From Lepidostoma basale (Eukaryota > Arthropoda > Insecta > Trichoptera > Lepidostomatidae): a DNA stretch of 64,000 nt. The notes beneath the pieces were generated by a model. The model was not told the origin of the DNA and did no database searches. It was given only the letters and a program-made list of their open reading frames with translations. This document shows, piece by piece, positions 1 to 9,555 of this stretch (positions within the stretch are counted from its first letter, which is position 1; each line of letters opens with the position of its first letter). Position numbers and translations under genes: made by a program. The stretch lies in the NCBI GenBank assembly GCA_022606425.2, contig JAHDVF020001221.1, positions 119,290-183,289 of the forward strand. Direction: 5' to 3'.

Positions 1-621
1 CCGATATATAAGGTTCCCACCACCACCCGAGACTGTTATAGGACGCAGCGACGCCCTTTCGTCAGTCTCGCTGCACTATCTAGGCCTGTTCCTTGTCCAT
101 CCGGGACTTACGTTAATTTACTTTAGCCTTTTCTTGTCATTAATCAAAAGGGTGACAGACCACATTTAATCTATTCTTTTAACCTTATACGAGTATATCT
201 CCCGCGCGGCCTCACATCTCTTTATTATGAAATAAAATCAGTAAATATTATATAAAGCACACCTTAAATTAGTAAAAAAAAAAAAAAAAGAGTCAGTCGG
301 TAGAGCATTGGACTTTTTTTTTTAGTATTTCCGATAGCCCTGGATTTTGTTTACTTATCCCGGGATCCCGGGGATAAATCTTCAGTTCGAATTTGGCGCA
401 ACCCTGCTATCACCTATTCAGCGAGCATGGAATTGGTACAGAAGAGAAATAAATATCACGGAGACACGTACGTACCAAAAAAATATTACCAGCCATTATA
501 AATTTATGCCATTTCTTATCTCCAATAAATGTGCTAGGTAAAAAGGCTAGTTATTTGTCTCTCGATACGTGACGGGGTTTTACACAAACTTCTAGCCATT
601 TGCAGTGTCAGTTTAGCTTTT
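1..621. other. mostly single-copy AT-rich DNA, no gene seen
   Basis: No family is recognised here. Around 290-320 there is a poly-A stretch followed by a short tRNA-like phrase (GTCGGTAGAGCATTGGACT) with no matching 3' half. Around 357-379 there is a GC-rich quasi-palindrome centred on a GGATCC. The open frame at 347-541 has no recognisable motif and I do not call it. Confidence 0.5.
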
Positions 622-1395
622 TGGTGTTCTTGTGCCGATTTATGTATGGAAGTAAGAGCTGAAAGGGTTGGATGTAGGTGTCAAAATGAGCGGAGTCAGT
701 AAGCTGTCTCTTGTATGCGGACGACGCTGTCCTACATGCAGACAACTAGCATGAACTGCAAGTCCTGGTGAATAGTATGTATGAGGTATGCATGCGAAAT
801 GATCTGATGATGAATATGAATAAGTCTAAGGTAATGATTTCCGAAAAAGAAGAAATCATGACAGTCTGCAACATTAGCATGAACTTAGCATTGTGAAATT
901 CCATAATGACGATTTTTTTATGAATTAAAGTACTGTTTATATCATTTTCCCGATGATGAAGGTGTAAGCCTTCGAAAAATGCCGAGAAAAATAAATTCAA
1001 AAGTGAAAAAAACAGTGTTTTAATTCATAAAAAAATTCGTCATGAGCGTAAATGGTAAAAATCTGGAACAGTAGATGAGTTTGTATATTTAGGTATTATA
1101 AATTTTAAGAGATTGGAGAGGAATATTGAAAGAAGAAAGCTTAAATGGCAGTGCAGAATGGTGTTCTTGTACCGACCCTTACGTATGGAAGTGAAGCATT
1201 GAGCTGGAAAAATAATAATGGATGAAGAATAAGTTCAGTAGAAATTAGATCTTTTAGACGAATGCGGAGAAAATCTGTGTATGATAGAAGGTCAAATGAA
1301 AATATAAGAAGTGAATGCAGCGAAATAATGTAAGGATCATTAAGTTGTTTTGGACACATGGAAAGAATGAATGAAGACATAATTGTAAGAAGGTA
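622..1395 (+). mobile_element. RTE-A LINE fragment, interrupted by a MITE
   Basis: Degenerate RTE-A. A short GVLVP-type piece (622-655) is joined to a block reading ELKGLDV..KMSG, then a frameshifted relic of the reverse transcriptase active-site region, then MYEVCMRNDLMMNMNKSK-type sequence. The copy is split at about 885-1045 by a fold-back MITE (T family). It resumes with the LEQ.DEFVYLG-like part and runs to the FGHMERMNED block near 1380. Many stops and frameshifts; non-functional. The 3' end and tail are missing. Confidence 0.8.
900..1046. mobile_element. T-family fold-back MITE inserted in RTE-A
   Basis: An arm at 902-936 is the near-perfect reverse complement of 1009-1045 (TTTAATTCATAAAAAAAT core). 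The loop carries GATGATGAAGGTGTAAGCC followed by TTCGAAAAATGCCGAG. Related copies lie at 14123-14230 and 31853-31948. There is no coding capacity. The flanking RTE-A sequence is contiguous if this block is removed (the AACATTAGC part and the GTAAATGGTAAAAATCTGG part are adjacent in other copies). Confidence 0.75.
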
Positions 1396-1429
1396 GGTTC
1401 ATTTTTAATAACATTAAATAAAAACTGAA

Positions 1430-1928
1430 CAAAGAAACAAACAAACCATCACGCCGTTTCCCCGCAGGGGTAGGCAGAGAGAATGGACCGCCACACTACT
1501 CTATCTTGGCACACTTCTCTAGCTTATTCCACATTCATACAGCGAGTCATAGACGCACGCTGATTCTTTCGACTTCTAACATGACCAATCTTTAAAAATT
1601 TGATTAATTTGGTCATGCCATGTTTTTCTCGGCCTGCCTCGACTCCGTACTCCATTTACATCATTAACATATACTTTCTTAACCATTCTTTCTTCATCCA
1701 GGCGCTCCATATGTCCGAACCAACGCAGCGATCCTTTCATAATTTTGTTCATAATATCTTCTTCCGCTCTACATTCCTTTCTTATATCAGCATTTGAGAT
1801 TCTGTCGTATGTCTTTCTACTACACATGCGTCTTAAGGACCTCATCTCTACCGCATTTATTCTGCTCTCATCCTTCTTTTGCCAGTTCCATGCTTCGCTT
1901 CCATACATTAGGGTTGGGACCAGAATAC
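1430..1928 (-). mobile_element. RTE-B LINE 3' end
   Basis: The minus strand reads MYGSEAWNWQKKDESRINAV, MRSLRRMCSRKTYDRISNAD, WFGHMERLDEERMVKK and GVRSRGRPRKTWHDQINQI. It then runs into the usual 3' end with a GTTT-like tail at 1430-1447. It is 5'-truncated. The 110-codon open frame at 1576-1908 is the best-preserved part. Confidence 0.88.
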
Positions 1929-2229
1929 TTATAGCCCATATATTTTTACACCTGAATATAATAGCCCAGGTTAATTCTTAAATTTGAATTATTGTATCGA
2001 ATTTTAAATGCGTTTAAATATAAGTGTTACTTTGTTTAGTTTGTATTATATTTTTACACCTGAAGATGGAGGTATCCTTCGAAACAAGTCGTGTTTTTTA
2101 AATATTTTTTTAAAAATGTTACGGATTAAACAAAGTTATTTTCAATTTCCTAAGTATATTCTTACATTTTCATTCGACAATCTAGAAACATTAAAACAAA
2201 TAGTTTTTCGTGTCCCCTTAAGGATTAAT
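1929..2229. repeat. AT-rich repeat with CGAAAC hairpin motif
   Basis: TTTTTACACCTGAA occurs twice (about 1945 and 2050). The second is followed by GATGGAGGTATCCTTCGAAAC at 2062-2082, then AAGTCGTG. This is the 'GATG..., CCGAAACATGTC' motif that recurs in several other short repeats of the window. No coding potential. Confidence 0.45.
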
Positions 2230-2405
2230 GGTGGTGGTCTAGTGGATAGAACGCTAGGCTCCTGATCCAGGGGACTTGGGTTCAAGCCTGGACACGACCA
2301 GATTCCTTCTTCATAATAATGAGCTATTTTCTGCTCACATCGAAGATTGTAAAATAAATTCCAATTTCATAGATTTATATCCTTGGTTTAATTTATAAAA
2401 AAATA
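2230..2405 (+). mobile_element. SINE-Arg, tRNA-derived SINE
   Basis: The head (2230-2302) has a box A (TGGTCTAGTGG) and a box B (GGTTCAAGCC), spaced as in a tRNA. It folds poorly into a cloverleaf whose anticodon loop CTCCTGA would read CCT (Arg). Mismatches in three stems and a long non-tRNA body ending in an A-rich tail (2397-2405) argue against a functional tRNA. A second copy lies on the minus strand at 16429-16613. Confidence 0.8.
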
Positions 2406-2702
2406 AATGTTTTTCTTTCTTTTTCGTATACCCATCTAAAATAAAAATTCTCAATGTAATTGGATCCAAGATAGATGATAGATTTTGTGATGTATGGGTG
2501 TTTATACAGGGATACACTTAGAGTAAAAAAAATGGACTATTCAGTCCGAGATGATACACGAAGTACAATAGGATTCTATTTTCTATTATCTATTCAGTGA
2601 AATAACGCTTCTTCTATTTAGAACACAATGAAAAATAAAGTATATATTAAATGAAATATCTACAAACGAAGAATACAGTAACAAATTTATCAAAAGGTAG
2701 AA

Positions 2703-2751
2703 AAGCGATCTCTTTGAGACGAATTTTAAGGAAATCTGTTTATGATAGAGT
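2703..2751 (+). mobile_element. tiny RTE-A fragment
   Basis: About 50 bp reading (M)RSLRRILRKSVYDRV, matching the RSLRRMCGYSVYDRV block of RTE-A. It stops abruptly at a D-family GAA tail. Confidence 0.65.
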
Positions 2752-2888
2752 CTTCTTCTTCTTCTTCTTCCTTGTTGTAGACCTATTTGATCAGTTCTCC
2801 AGAGTGTTGATCCTCCTGTGAGGTAGATTCCCAGCTGTCCTTCCATCTTTTAGGAGGTCTTCCACGAGGACGAGTCCCATGAGGCTAA
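2752..2888 (-). mobile_element. LINE-D 3' end with GAA tail
   Basis: The minus strand encodes GTRPRGRPPKRWKDSW, a cysteine-free end block, then a GAA-repeat tail (2752-2772 on the plus strand as CTT repeats). It is inverted relative to the next D copy at 2932-3232. Confidence 0.75.
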
Positions 2889-2931
2889 TTATGCAATACA
2901 ATATTTTATTATATATATATATATTTTTACA

Positions 2932-3232
2932 CGCTCCGCGCTATAGCTGGCAAGACCCTACGTGATCGAGTTAGGAATACAGCAATCCGAAAAATCTGCG
3001 AGGTCGAAGATGTGGTCAGATGGGGACGTCAAAGACGGCGATACTGGCATCAACACGTAGAAAGGATGAGCTCAAATAGAATACCACACATAGCTCTCCA
3101 TGGAACGCCAAACGGACAGCGCTGACCAGGAAGACCCCCGAAGCGGTGGAGAGAAAGCTGGAGTTCAGCATCTCAAGAGGACCCGCCTGTAATAACAGAC
3201 TCCTGAGTCTACCAAAAGCGAAGAAGAAGAAG
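2932..3232 (+). mobile_element. LINE-D 3' end with GAA tail
   Basis: Reads AGKTLRDRVRNTAIRKICEV, RRRYWHQHVERM, then PGRPPKRWRESW, a stop and GAA repeats (3219-3232). The RDRVRN..IR..C and W..HVERM blocks parallel those of the RTE families, so this is a related but distinct LINE lineage. Confidence 0.78.
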
Positions 3233-3233
3233 A

Positions 3234-4247
3234 CAGCAACAACAACAACAAACCATCACGCCGTTTCCCCGCAGGGGTAGGCAGAGAGAATGGACCGCCA
3301 CACTACTCTATCCTGGCACACCTCTCAAGCTTCCTCCACATTCATACATCGAGTCATACACGCACGTCGATTCTTCCGGCTTCTGACATGACCAACCTTT
3401 AATATTTGATTAATTTGGTCATGCCATGTTTTCCTCGGTCTACCTCGACTCCTTACTCCATTTACATCGTTAATGTATACTTTTTTAACCATTCTTTCTT
3501 CACCCATACGCTTCATATGTCCGAACCAACGCAGCGAACCTTTCATAATTTTGTTCATAATACCTTCTTTTGCTCTACATTCCTTTCTAATATCAGCATT
3601 TGAGATTCTGTCGTACATCGTTCTACCACACGTACGTCTTAGGGACCTCATCTCTACCGCATTTATTCTGCTCTCATCTTTCTTCTGCCAGTTCCATGGT
3701 TCGCTTCCATACAAAAGGGTTGGGACCAGAACTCAATTGTGAACGGCCATTTTCGCTTTCATTGATAAATTCTTGTTTCCAATAACTACTTTTAAAGCTC
3801 CATTCCTTTGTTACCCGCACCAACCCTTCTTTCAACATCACTGTCCGTTCGGCCATCCGCTGTGAACATGCTACCTAAATACACAAATTCCTTCACCTGT
3901 TTCAAGTTCTCTTTATTTACACTTATATTACAAACTGTCATTTGCTCTTCCCTTTCAAAAGCTAACAGCTTTGACTTTCCAACATTCATCATTAAATCGT
4001 TCGACTTGCATACCTCATACATTCTCGACACCAAGACTTGTAATTCGCACTATCCGCAAAGAGAACGGCATCGTCCGCGTAAAGCAGACAATTTACAGAC
4101 AGATCACTCATCTTAGCACCAGCATTAATACCTTTAAGTTCTTTCATACACTTGTCCATATACAGATTGAACAATCATGGAGACATCACGCAGCCCTGCT
4201 AAACACCCTTCGTGACATCAAAACAGGGCGTGATGTCCTCATTTAGT
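3234..4247 (-). mobile_element. RTE-B LINE, longest copy, includes RT active site
   Basis: This is the longest reverse transcriptase remnant in the window. From 4247 downward the minus strand reads an LFNLYMDKCMKELKG block (4174 on) and then SVNCLLYADDAVLFAD, the palm YADD active site. After a frameshift come MYEVCKSNDLMMNVGKSKLL and VKEFVYLGSMFTADGR (4034-3792). After another frameshift, MYGSEPWNWQKKDESRINAV through NRRACMTRCMNVEEA (3714-3325). The 3' tail is GTT repeats (AAC repeats at 3235-3252 on the plus strand). It is 5'-truncated within the palm domain and disabled by frameshifts. Confidence 0.9.
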
Positions 4248-4595
4248 AGTAGAGTAATTCAGTTCAAACTTAATATTTATTTTTAATTATTAGTTTTTTT
4301 ATTATTATTTATTGCGTTCTTATTAAAATTTAAAAAAGCATCGCGTAGAATATAATATCGTGTACAGCAATGTGGCGGACTTTTCCACCAACATCTCAGG
4401 CGTGATGGTAAGTTAGTTTAAATATACAAATTGCCAAAAGAAAATTTACAAAATATCTATCTGAAATTCTGAAAATGTCCTTGTTATTTTGTTATTCGTG
4501 TGCTAAGCTTGCGAGAGGCGCTGAAATCCGTAATCCGACACTGTGTTGACGAAAAGTATGCGAAATGTCTTCTCGTACCACGCCCTAATCCCTAG
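4248..4595. other. single-copy AT-rich spacer, left flank of Transib
   Basis: No repeat or gene recognised. It ends in CCCTAGCGGCG, whose last five bases are the left target-site duplication of the Transib element. Confidence 0.5.
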
Positions 4596-4600
4596 CGGCG
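4596..4600. repeat. left target-site duplication CGGCG of Transib
   Basis: CGGCG lies immediately before the CACAGTG terminus. The same five bases follow the right terminus at 7559-7563. Transib elements are known to duplicate a 5-bp GC-rich target (CGNCG type). Confidence 0.88.
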
Positions 4601-4611
4601 CACAGTGGGGC
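4601..4611 (+). repeat. Transib left terminal inverted repeat
   Basis: CACAGTGGGGC. The first seven bases equal the V(D)J heptamer CACAGTG. No convincing nonamer is visible at 22-23 bp spacing on this side. Confidence 0.85.
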
Positions 4612-4905
4612 CAAAATATGAAAACGTGTCATTAACTCATAGAAGCTATATATATAGCTATAAATCAAAGGATTTAATGTAATTAGGTAGGTTAATGAAA
4701 ATAAGAGACAATGTCATGAATATTAACACTTTATTTTTCCAATAACAATGAAATATGTGTCAAAAACTGTCTTATTTTTATATGCTCGTTAAAGTCATTT
4801 TTTATTATTTTTAATAACGTAAAATGCAGCTTAGTTTTACATAATATATACGTTTCTTGAAAGAACGTCGATTTTACCCTTCATAAATACACACCAATAT
4901 TTTTT

Positions 4906-7000
4906 TCACTCGTTATCAGATATTTCTGAGACACCATCATTGTCATCGGATTCATCATTTTCTCTTTGGCTGGAGGACCCTGTAGATGGAGGTATTATCA
5001 GATCCAAAACGTCTTTGAGGAATCTAGTTAGTTCCTCTTTCGGTAATTTCCTCTTACTAGTTATTAAAGGATCTGATGAGAGTAAAAGAAAATTTAAAAT
5101 ATCCGTGTTTGAATTCGTTCTGCTGGATTTCCTCGAGTGGTACTCCCTAAACTTTTTAAAATCTTTGTTACGTGCTTCCTGCGCTTATTCGGTTAATTGA
5201 CCTATCGGCAATATTGACGTTTTTATTATTTCAGGTCCGTGTATTAAATATTCGTGAAGTGTGGGTGGCATATTACACCACGGATATTTTTCTTCAAAAT
5301 ATCTGGCTGTATGTAACGCATACTCCCGGTATTTTTCCACACTAATTTCATGACCACATGATAAAACTATTAAAATGGTGTGCATTTTTCTTATTAATTC
5401 TACATCTAAATTGGTTATTTCTGCAGACACCTCTGCACTTAAAAAAAACGCCTGGCGGTATTTCCATCGTTTGTGTTACCAAAGCCCGGCTTGGTTTGTC
5501 CACGATCAAATCTAGTTTTTCTTTGAACTGAGCTTGAATTTTTTTCTTAGTTTCTTCAACGATTTACTTGTCTGTCCCTCGAGCTTTTATAGGCAGTTTG
5601 TACGTAAAATGGAGAAGACACTTAAAAAAGCGTATCCATCCGTGCAAGACCGAAATGCCGAATTCTAAATTTTATGTTTTTATTTATTTTGTTAGCAATG
5701 CATCTATATATTATAATTCAATTGTTTAGATGTGGCACCACGTATGTAACATTTTTGGGTAGAAGAAGTATGTGTGATAGCTTTACATACTTTGCCATCA
5801 ATCATTGCGAATATTAAATGATGTTTGATTACGATAACGCGCCCATCTAGTCTGACTATGGTTGTGGTAATATTTTTTATTTCTTCATCTACCCTTCGTT
5901 TCTCTTCCAATGGTACTGCTGTGCATTCCTTAATAAATTCTATTTTCAGAGGTCTGCAATACCTCGTTGAACCAGGTCTTGGATTTTGCCAAATAATTTT
6001 GGCACCAGACACTAGGCGTAAGGGGGCAAATGATGTGATAAAACCGCTGCATCATCGGCATCTGCGTCAAAAAAAGCCTGTTTATGTGAACTGTGCCCCG
6101 AACTTCCATCAACTCCCCATTTGGAATATAATATCATATTATTTAATTCTTTGGGTTTGAGTGTAAAAACAACATCTTGATGGGTGATAATTAAACGCTC
6201 AATCGTGAGATTAAGCATGATCTGCAAATCAACATATACCGAAGTATCCGTGACATGTATATTTTCTGGCTCTGGATAACATCGTCTTTTTTAGGCCTGT
6301 ACAGTTTTATACGAAGGATATAAGTTTTTAGATTTCAACTTAATAGCGTTATACTGATGTGGAGACAAGTCCGCTTCTATTTTGAAAGTGCTAAAGCATC
6401 TTCTGCTGACACGAACACGTTTCCAAAAGACTCCCTGGAAGTTTGATGAGATTTACCTGAACCTTTTGGAACAGATAAAATACCTCGAACCAACTTTGAG
6501 GCATCTGCCTGTCATGCAGCTCTAAGTTCCATTTGTGTTGCGTAGAGTAAGTCTGGCAGAGATGCAGAATTCCTCAGATTAACCGTCTTTTGCCGCTTCA
6601 CCCTTTTTGTACTCTCCTCAAAAGGAATCATCGGGCGACCGCCACATGTTTTTGTAGCGCGAATGAAAGAAACGGATGTATCAAGCCACGTTTTATTAAC
6701 ATCGAGAAATCTTTCTTTCATCCAGTGAGCTGATTCCCATCATGATTTATAATCAAATTTAAACCGAATACAATTTTTAACACACGTTACACTTTTTCCT
6801 AACTCATCAACACACCCTGTCCGTTTTATGATTTTTTTTTGCAGGAAATCAATCTGATTCTCCAATTTTTCTTTTCCGAAACTCTTCATAAGCGTTATTA
6901 CTTGATGCTTTGTCATGAACAAAGTGCTGGAGCTGGTACCTAGGTATGCGAGAAAAGGAAAAACAGAATAAGATACAAAATTGGTGAATTTTTTTTTCAT
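4906..7000 (-). pseudogene. Transib transposase pseudogene (RAG1-like)
   Basis: About 2.1 kb of minus-strand coding remnant, roughly 700 codons if repaired. The start near 7000 is uncertain. Landmarks in order: a basic N-terminal region with FEESTKRVKRQKT (6721-6512); a NLYPSYKTVQA / RCYPEPENI segment (about 6350-6250); KWGVDGSSGHSSHKQ, whose Asp (codon 6110-6108) is the first catalytic acid by alignment with RAG1; PRPGSTRYCRP and IDGKVC (6012-5704); a KCYIRGAT zinc half-site in which CxxC is CxxR (codon 5742-5740 is CGT, one transition from TGT); GNTNDGNTARRFF across a frameshift near 5480; an intact HEYLIH, matching the H-x4-H zinc half-site (5256-5239); PIGQLTE-stop-AQEARNKDFK around the catalytic Glu; and an acidic tail ending at 4906. 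Disruptions: stops at 6742-6740, 6514-6512, about 6290 and 5187-5185, and frameshifts near 6388, 6020 and 5480. No introns are evident. Confidence 0.88.
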
Positions 7001-7547
7001 TTTTGGTTATTCGAAATGTGCTGTTATTTTAAAAAGTGCAAAAAGTGGCAAAAAATAACATCATATCAATAAAGTACAACAATTACTTATTATAAATCAA
7101 TTAAAATACTTGCGGAATTCATCGGGATTCTATACTAAATCTCTAAATGTTTTTTTAATATTACAAAAACCTCTGTATCATTTTAATGCGAAATCGGTTT
7201 AATTTTTTTACATTTAAAACAAGCCATAATTACAATTAATTTAACTCGAAAAAGAGGATACATACCTGACGTGTAAGGTTCCATACTAAAACTTTAAATT
7301 TTTTATCAATAATACAACTAAAGAAATGTTAGAAACTAGGTGTTGCGCTGACTTGAAATAACGGACGTGTAACCTCTACGAGTAATCGGCTCCGATTGAG
7401 GGGTGCTAGAGCGAACGTGTCACAGTCTAGCTTGTCTATCTGCTCGTGATCATATGCTAAATATATCTGAGTCATCATATAATAACAAAGCGTTTAATGA
7501 ATCATAATTTTTATTTTTTGGGTTATTGTATGAGAAATCTGAATCCT
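7001..7547. other. Transib 5' non-coding region
   Basis: Between the probable transposase start and the right terminus. AT-rich with no open frame of note. It presumably held the promoter. An ACAATAACC at 7529-7521 (minus strand) lies 22 bp from the right heptamer (see findings). Confidence 0.5.
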
Positions 7548-7558
7548 GCCCCATTGTG
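7548..7558 (-). repeat. Transib right terminal inverted repeat
   Basis: Reads CACAATGGGGC inward on the minus strand and abuts CGGCG at 7559-7563. CACAATG is, from memory, the heptamer form described for Transib termini. Confidence 0.87.
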
Positions 7559-7563
7559 CGGCG
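7559..7563. repeat. right target-site duplication CGGCG of Transib
   Basis: Exact match to 4596-4600. Confidence 0.88.
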
Positions 7564-7712
7564 GCCCCGTTAGCAGAACTCCCAAACTTTTCCAAAATCA
7601 GCCAGTACAAGAGCGTGTTTTTCGTACGGAAGTGAATACATTTGAACATTTGGTTCACTCTAAGACGACTTCTTGATAGTGATTTATCTATTTTAAGCCA
7701 TGACACCTACAA

Positions 7713-7994
7713 TTAAAATAAATAACTAAATATATATTTTGTTTTTTGACACAAATTCTTGTAGTCTCAATAGATGGCGCTAGTGTAGATCGAACTAAAA
7801 TATGTGTTAAAATAAATAACTAAATACACATTTTGTTTTTTGACACAAATTCTTGTAGTCTCAATAGATGGCGCTAGTGTAGATTGAACTAAAATATGTG
7901 TTAAAATAAATAACTAAATACACATTTTGTTTTTTGACACAAATTCTTGTAGTCTCAATAGATGGCGCCAGTGTAGATTGAACTAAAATATATG
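7713..7994. repeat. 94-bp tandem repeat, three copies
   Basis: TTAAAATAAATAACTAAATA starts at 7713, 7807 and 7901, an exact 94-bp period. Each unit contains GTCTCAATAGATGGCGCTAG. Only a few substitutions separate the units. The array is continuous with the P-family repeat to its right. Confidence 0.92.
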
Positions 7995-8203
7995 AAATGT
8001 TTCTCAAAATGGTAGCATATATACAACTTTCAAATAATTGTCAGACGTGGTGTTCGTAGAAGGGCGTAATGGGGAATGTTGTATTACATAAAGCGATCGC
8101 TTAACCCAACCAATGACAGGTTATAAGTCATGTAAACGCCTCGACCACCATATTCTGTTTCCAAATCACTTACATCTTCGTCCCTATTGAGATACAATTA
8201 ATT
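7995..8203 (-). mobile_element. P-family interspersed repeat
   Basis: Non-coding repeat. It carries a block reading GGGGAATGTTGTATTACATA, then a GCGATCGCTTAACCCAACCA block, then a block ending CTATTGAGATACAATTAA. Other copies lie at 17748-18140, 22808-23218, 32171-32440, 33622-33966, 34015-34205, 35275-35615, 41758-42003 and 44868-45075. No protein is encoded. It is probably a non-autonomous fold-back DNA element, since two copies have inverted ends. Confidence 0.8.
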
Positions 8204-8226
8204 CTTAATAAATAAATATTTTCTAA

Positions 8227-8330
8227 GTAGAATAAATTTAGTAGGAATGAGATCTCTTAGACAAATGAGTAGAAAAACTGTATATGTCAAACGAAAATAT
8301 AATAAGTAAATGCGGTGCGAATGAAATTGC
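8227..8330 (+). mobile_element. short RTE-A fragment
   Basis: Matches the MRSLRRM...VYDRVSNENIRSECGANE block with small deletions. Truncated on both sides. Confidence 0.65.
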
Positions 8331-8412
8331 CCTGATTAAACTAGAGGTTACAAGCGAAACTAGTTGGTATAATTACAATTCAGTAGATAATATTATGGGT
8401 AATATTAATGGG

Positions 8413-8606
8413 TAAAGTGGAAGAACGTCGGAGAGATGGTAGAAGACAGCTGTCCTGACTGCAGAACATCAAAGAGTGGACAGGAATAACAAGAGTTCAG
8501 AACCTGTTCCAAATGGCGTAAGATATACTCGTAGATGCCTTTGCTTTAGTGATCGCCAACGTTGGGTTGGACCTGACACGGCACCGAAAGAAGAAATTCC
8601 ATGACG
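8413..8606 (+). mobile_element. LINE-G 3' end
   Basis: Translates in pieces as RRQLS, NIKEWTGITRVQNLFQ and ALVIANVG, then a TRHRKKK-like end at a GAA-rich tail. It matches the WLRNVREWTGIRSVEELF..VIANVG end seen at 16615-16762. Confidence 0.65.
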
Positions 8607-8756
8607 CGCTTACCGTCCAGAAGAGTTTATACTGGATTCTTTCTGGACTTTTAAGCCGGTGAAGTTTTTAGAGATGTTGTGTTATTTTATATGGGACACA
8701 TACATGTAGGTCTACAGGTATGTAGGTCTAAAGGAAAAAGTTAATTTTTTTCTTAT

Positions 8757-9172
8757 ATGGTGTTCTTCTACCGACCCTTATGTATGGAAGCGAAGCATGG
8801 AACTAGCGAAAGAAGGATGAAAGTATAATAAATGCAGTAGAAATGAGATCTCTTAGACGAATGTGCGGATACTCTGTGTATGATAGAGTGTCGAATGAAA
8901 GTATAAGAAGTGAATGCGGTGCGAATGATGGAGTTATGAACAAAATAATGAAAGGAACATTAAGATGGTTTAGACACACGGAAAGAATGAATGAAGAAAG
9001 AATGGTAAAACAAATATATGTTAACGATGTAAATTGAACCAGATGTATAGGAAGACCGAGGAAAACGTGGCACGATCAAATAAATCAAATATTGAATGTC
9101 GGCCATGTGAGGAGCCAGAGAAATCGACGCGCGTGCAAGACACGATGTATGAATGTTGAGGATTCGAGAGAC
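8757..9172 (+). mobile_element. RTE-A segment of an A/B/A mosaic
   Basis: MYGSEAWN through RSLRRMCGYSVYDRVSNESI, a WFRHTERMNEERMV block, NVGHVRSQRNRRAC and MNVED. It breaks off at 9172, directly joined to RTE-B sequence. Confidence 0.85.
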
Positions 9173-9555
9173 GAATGGCCGAACGGACAGTGATGTTGAA
9201 AGAAGGGTTGGTGCGGGTAACAAAGTGAATGGAGCTTTAAAAGTAGTTATTGGAAACAAGAATTTATCAATGAAAGCGAAAATGGCCGTTCACAGTGGAG
9301 CTTTGGTCCCAACCCTTATGTATGGAAGCGAAGCATGGAACTGGCAGAAGAAAGATGAGAGCAGAATAAATGCGGTAGAAATGAGGTCCCTAAGACGTAT
9401 GTGTGGTAGAACGATGTACGACAGAATCCCAAATGCTGATATTAGAAAGGAATGTAGAGCGAAAGAAGGTATTATGAACAAAATAATGAAAGGTTCGCAG
9501 CGTTGGTTCGGACATATGGAGCGCATGGGTTAAGAAAGAATGGTTAAAAAAGTAT
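9173..9555 (+). mobile_element. RTE-B segment of an A/B/A mosaic
   Basis: NGRTDSDVERRVGAGNKVNG, NKNLSMKAKMAVHSGALVPT, then MYGSEAWNWQKKDESRINAV, MCGRTMYDRIPNADIRKECR and WFGHMERMG. A stop at 9531-9533 interrupts the frame. The sequence follows RTE-B up to KKVYVNDVNG and then switches to RTE-A. Confidence 0.85.

Larger units (their letters stand above)
4601..7558 (-). mobile_element. complete Transib DNA transposon (2958 bp), decayed
   Basis: Termini: left CACAGTGGGGC (4601-4611) and, read inward from the right, CACAATGGGGC (7558-7548), 10 of 11 identical. Both begin with an RSS-heptamer-like CACARTG. They are flanked by a perfect 5-bp CGGCG duplication. Inside, the minus strand carries a broken transposase with Transib/RAG1 landmarks (separate entry). 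Known biology: Transib transposases are the DNA-transposon relatives of RAG1, and Transib ends resemble V(D)J recombination signals. Seen here: ends, duplication and protein motifs all agree. Inferred: it can no longer move on its own, but its ends could still be substrates for an intact copy elsewhere. Confidence 0.92.

Noticed and set aside
357..379. restriction- or att-like GC palindrome
   Set aside because: Imperfect and isolated; no second copy or flanking structure.
2230..2302. functional tRNA-Arg(CCT)
   Set aside because: Acceptor, anticodon and T stems each carry mismatches, and a second copy shares the non-tRNA body.
4601..4639. nonamer at the left Transib end
   Set aside because: At 22-23 bp from CACAGTG the sequence is CATTAACTC/ATTAACTCA, not a convincing match to ACAAAAACC.
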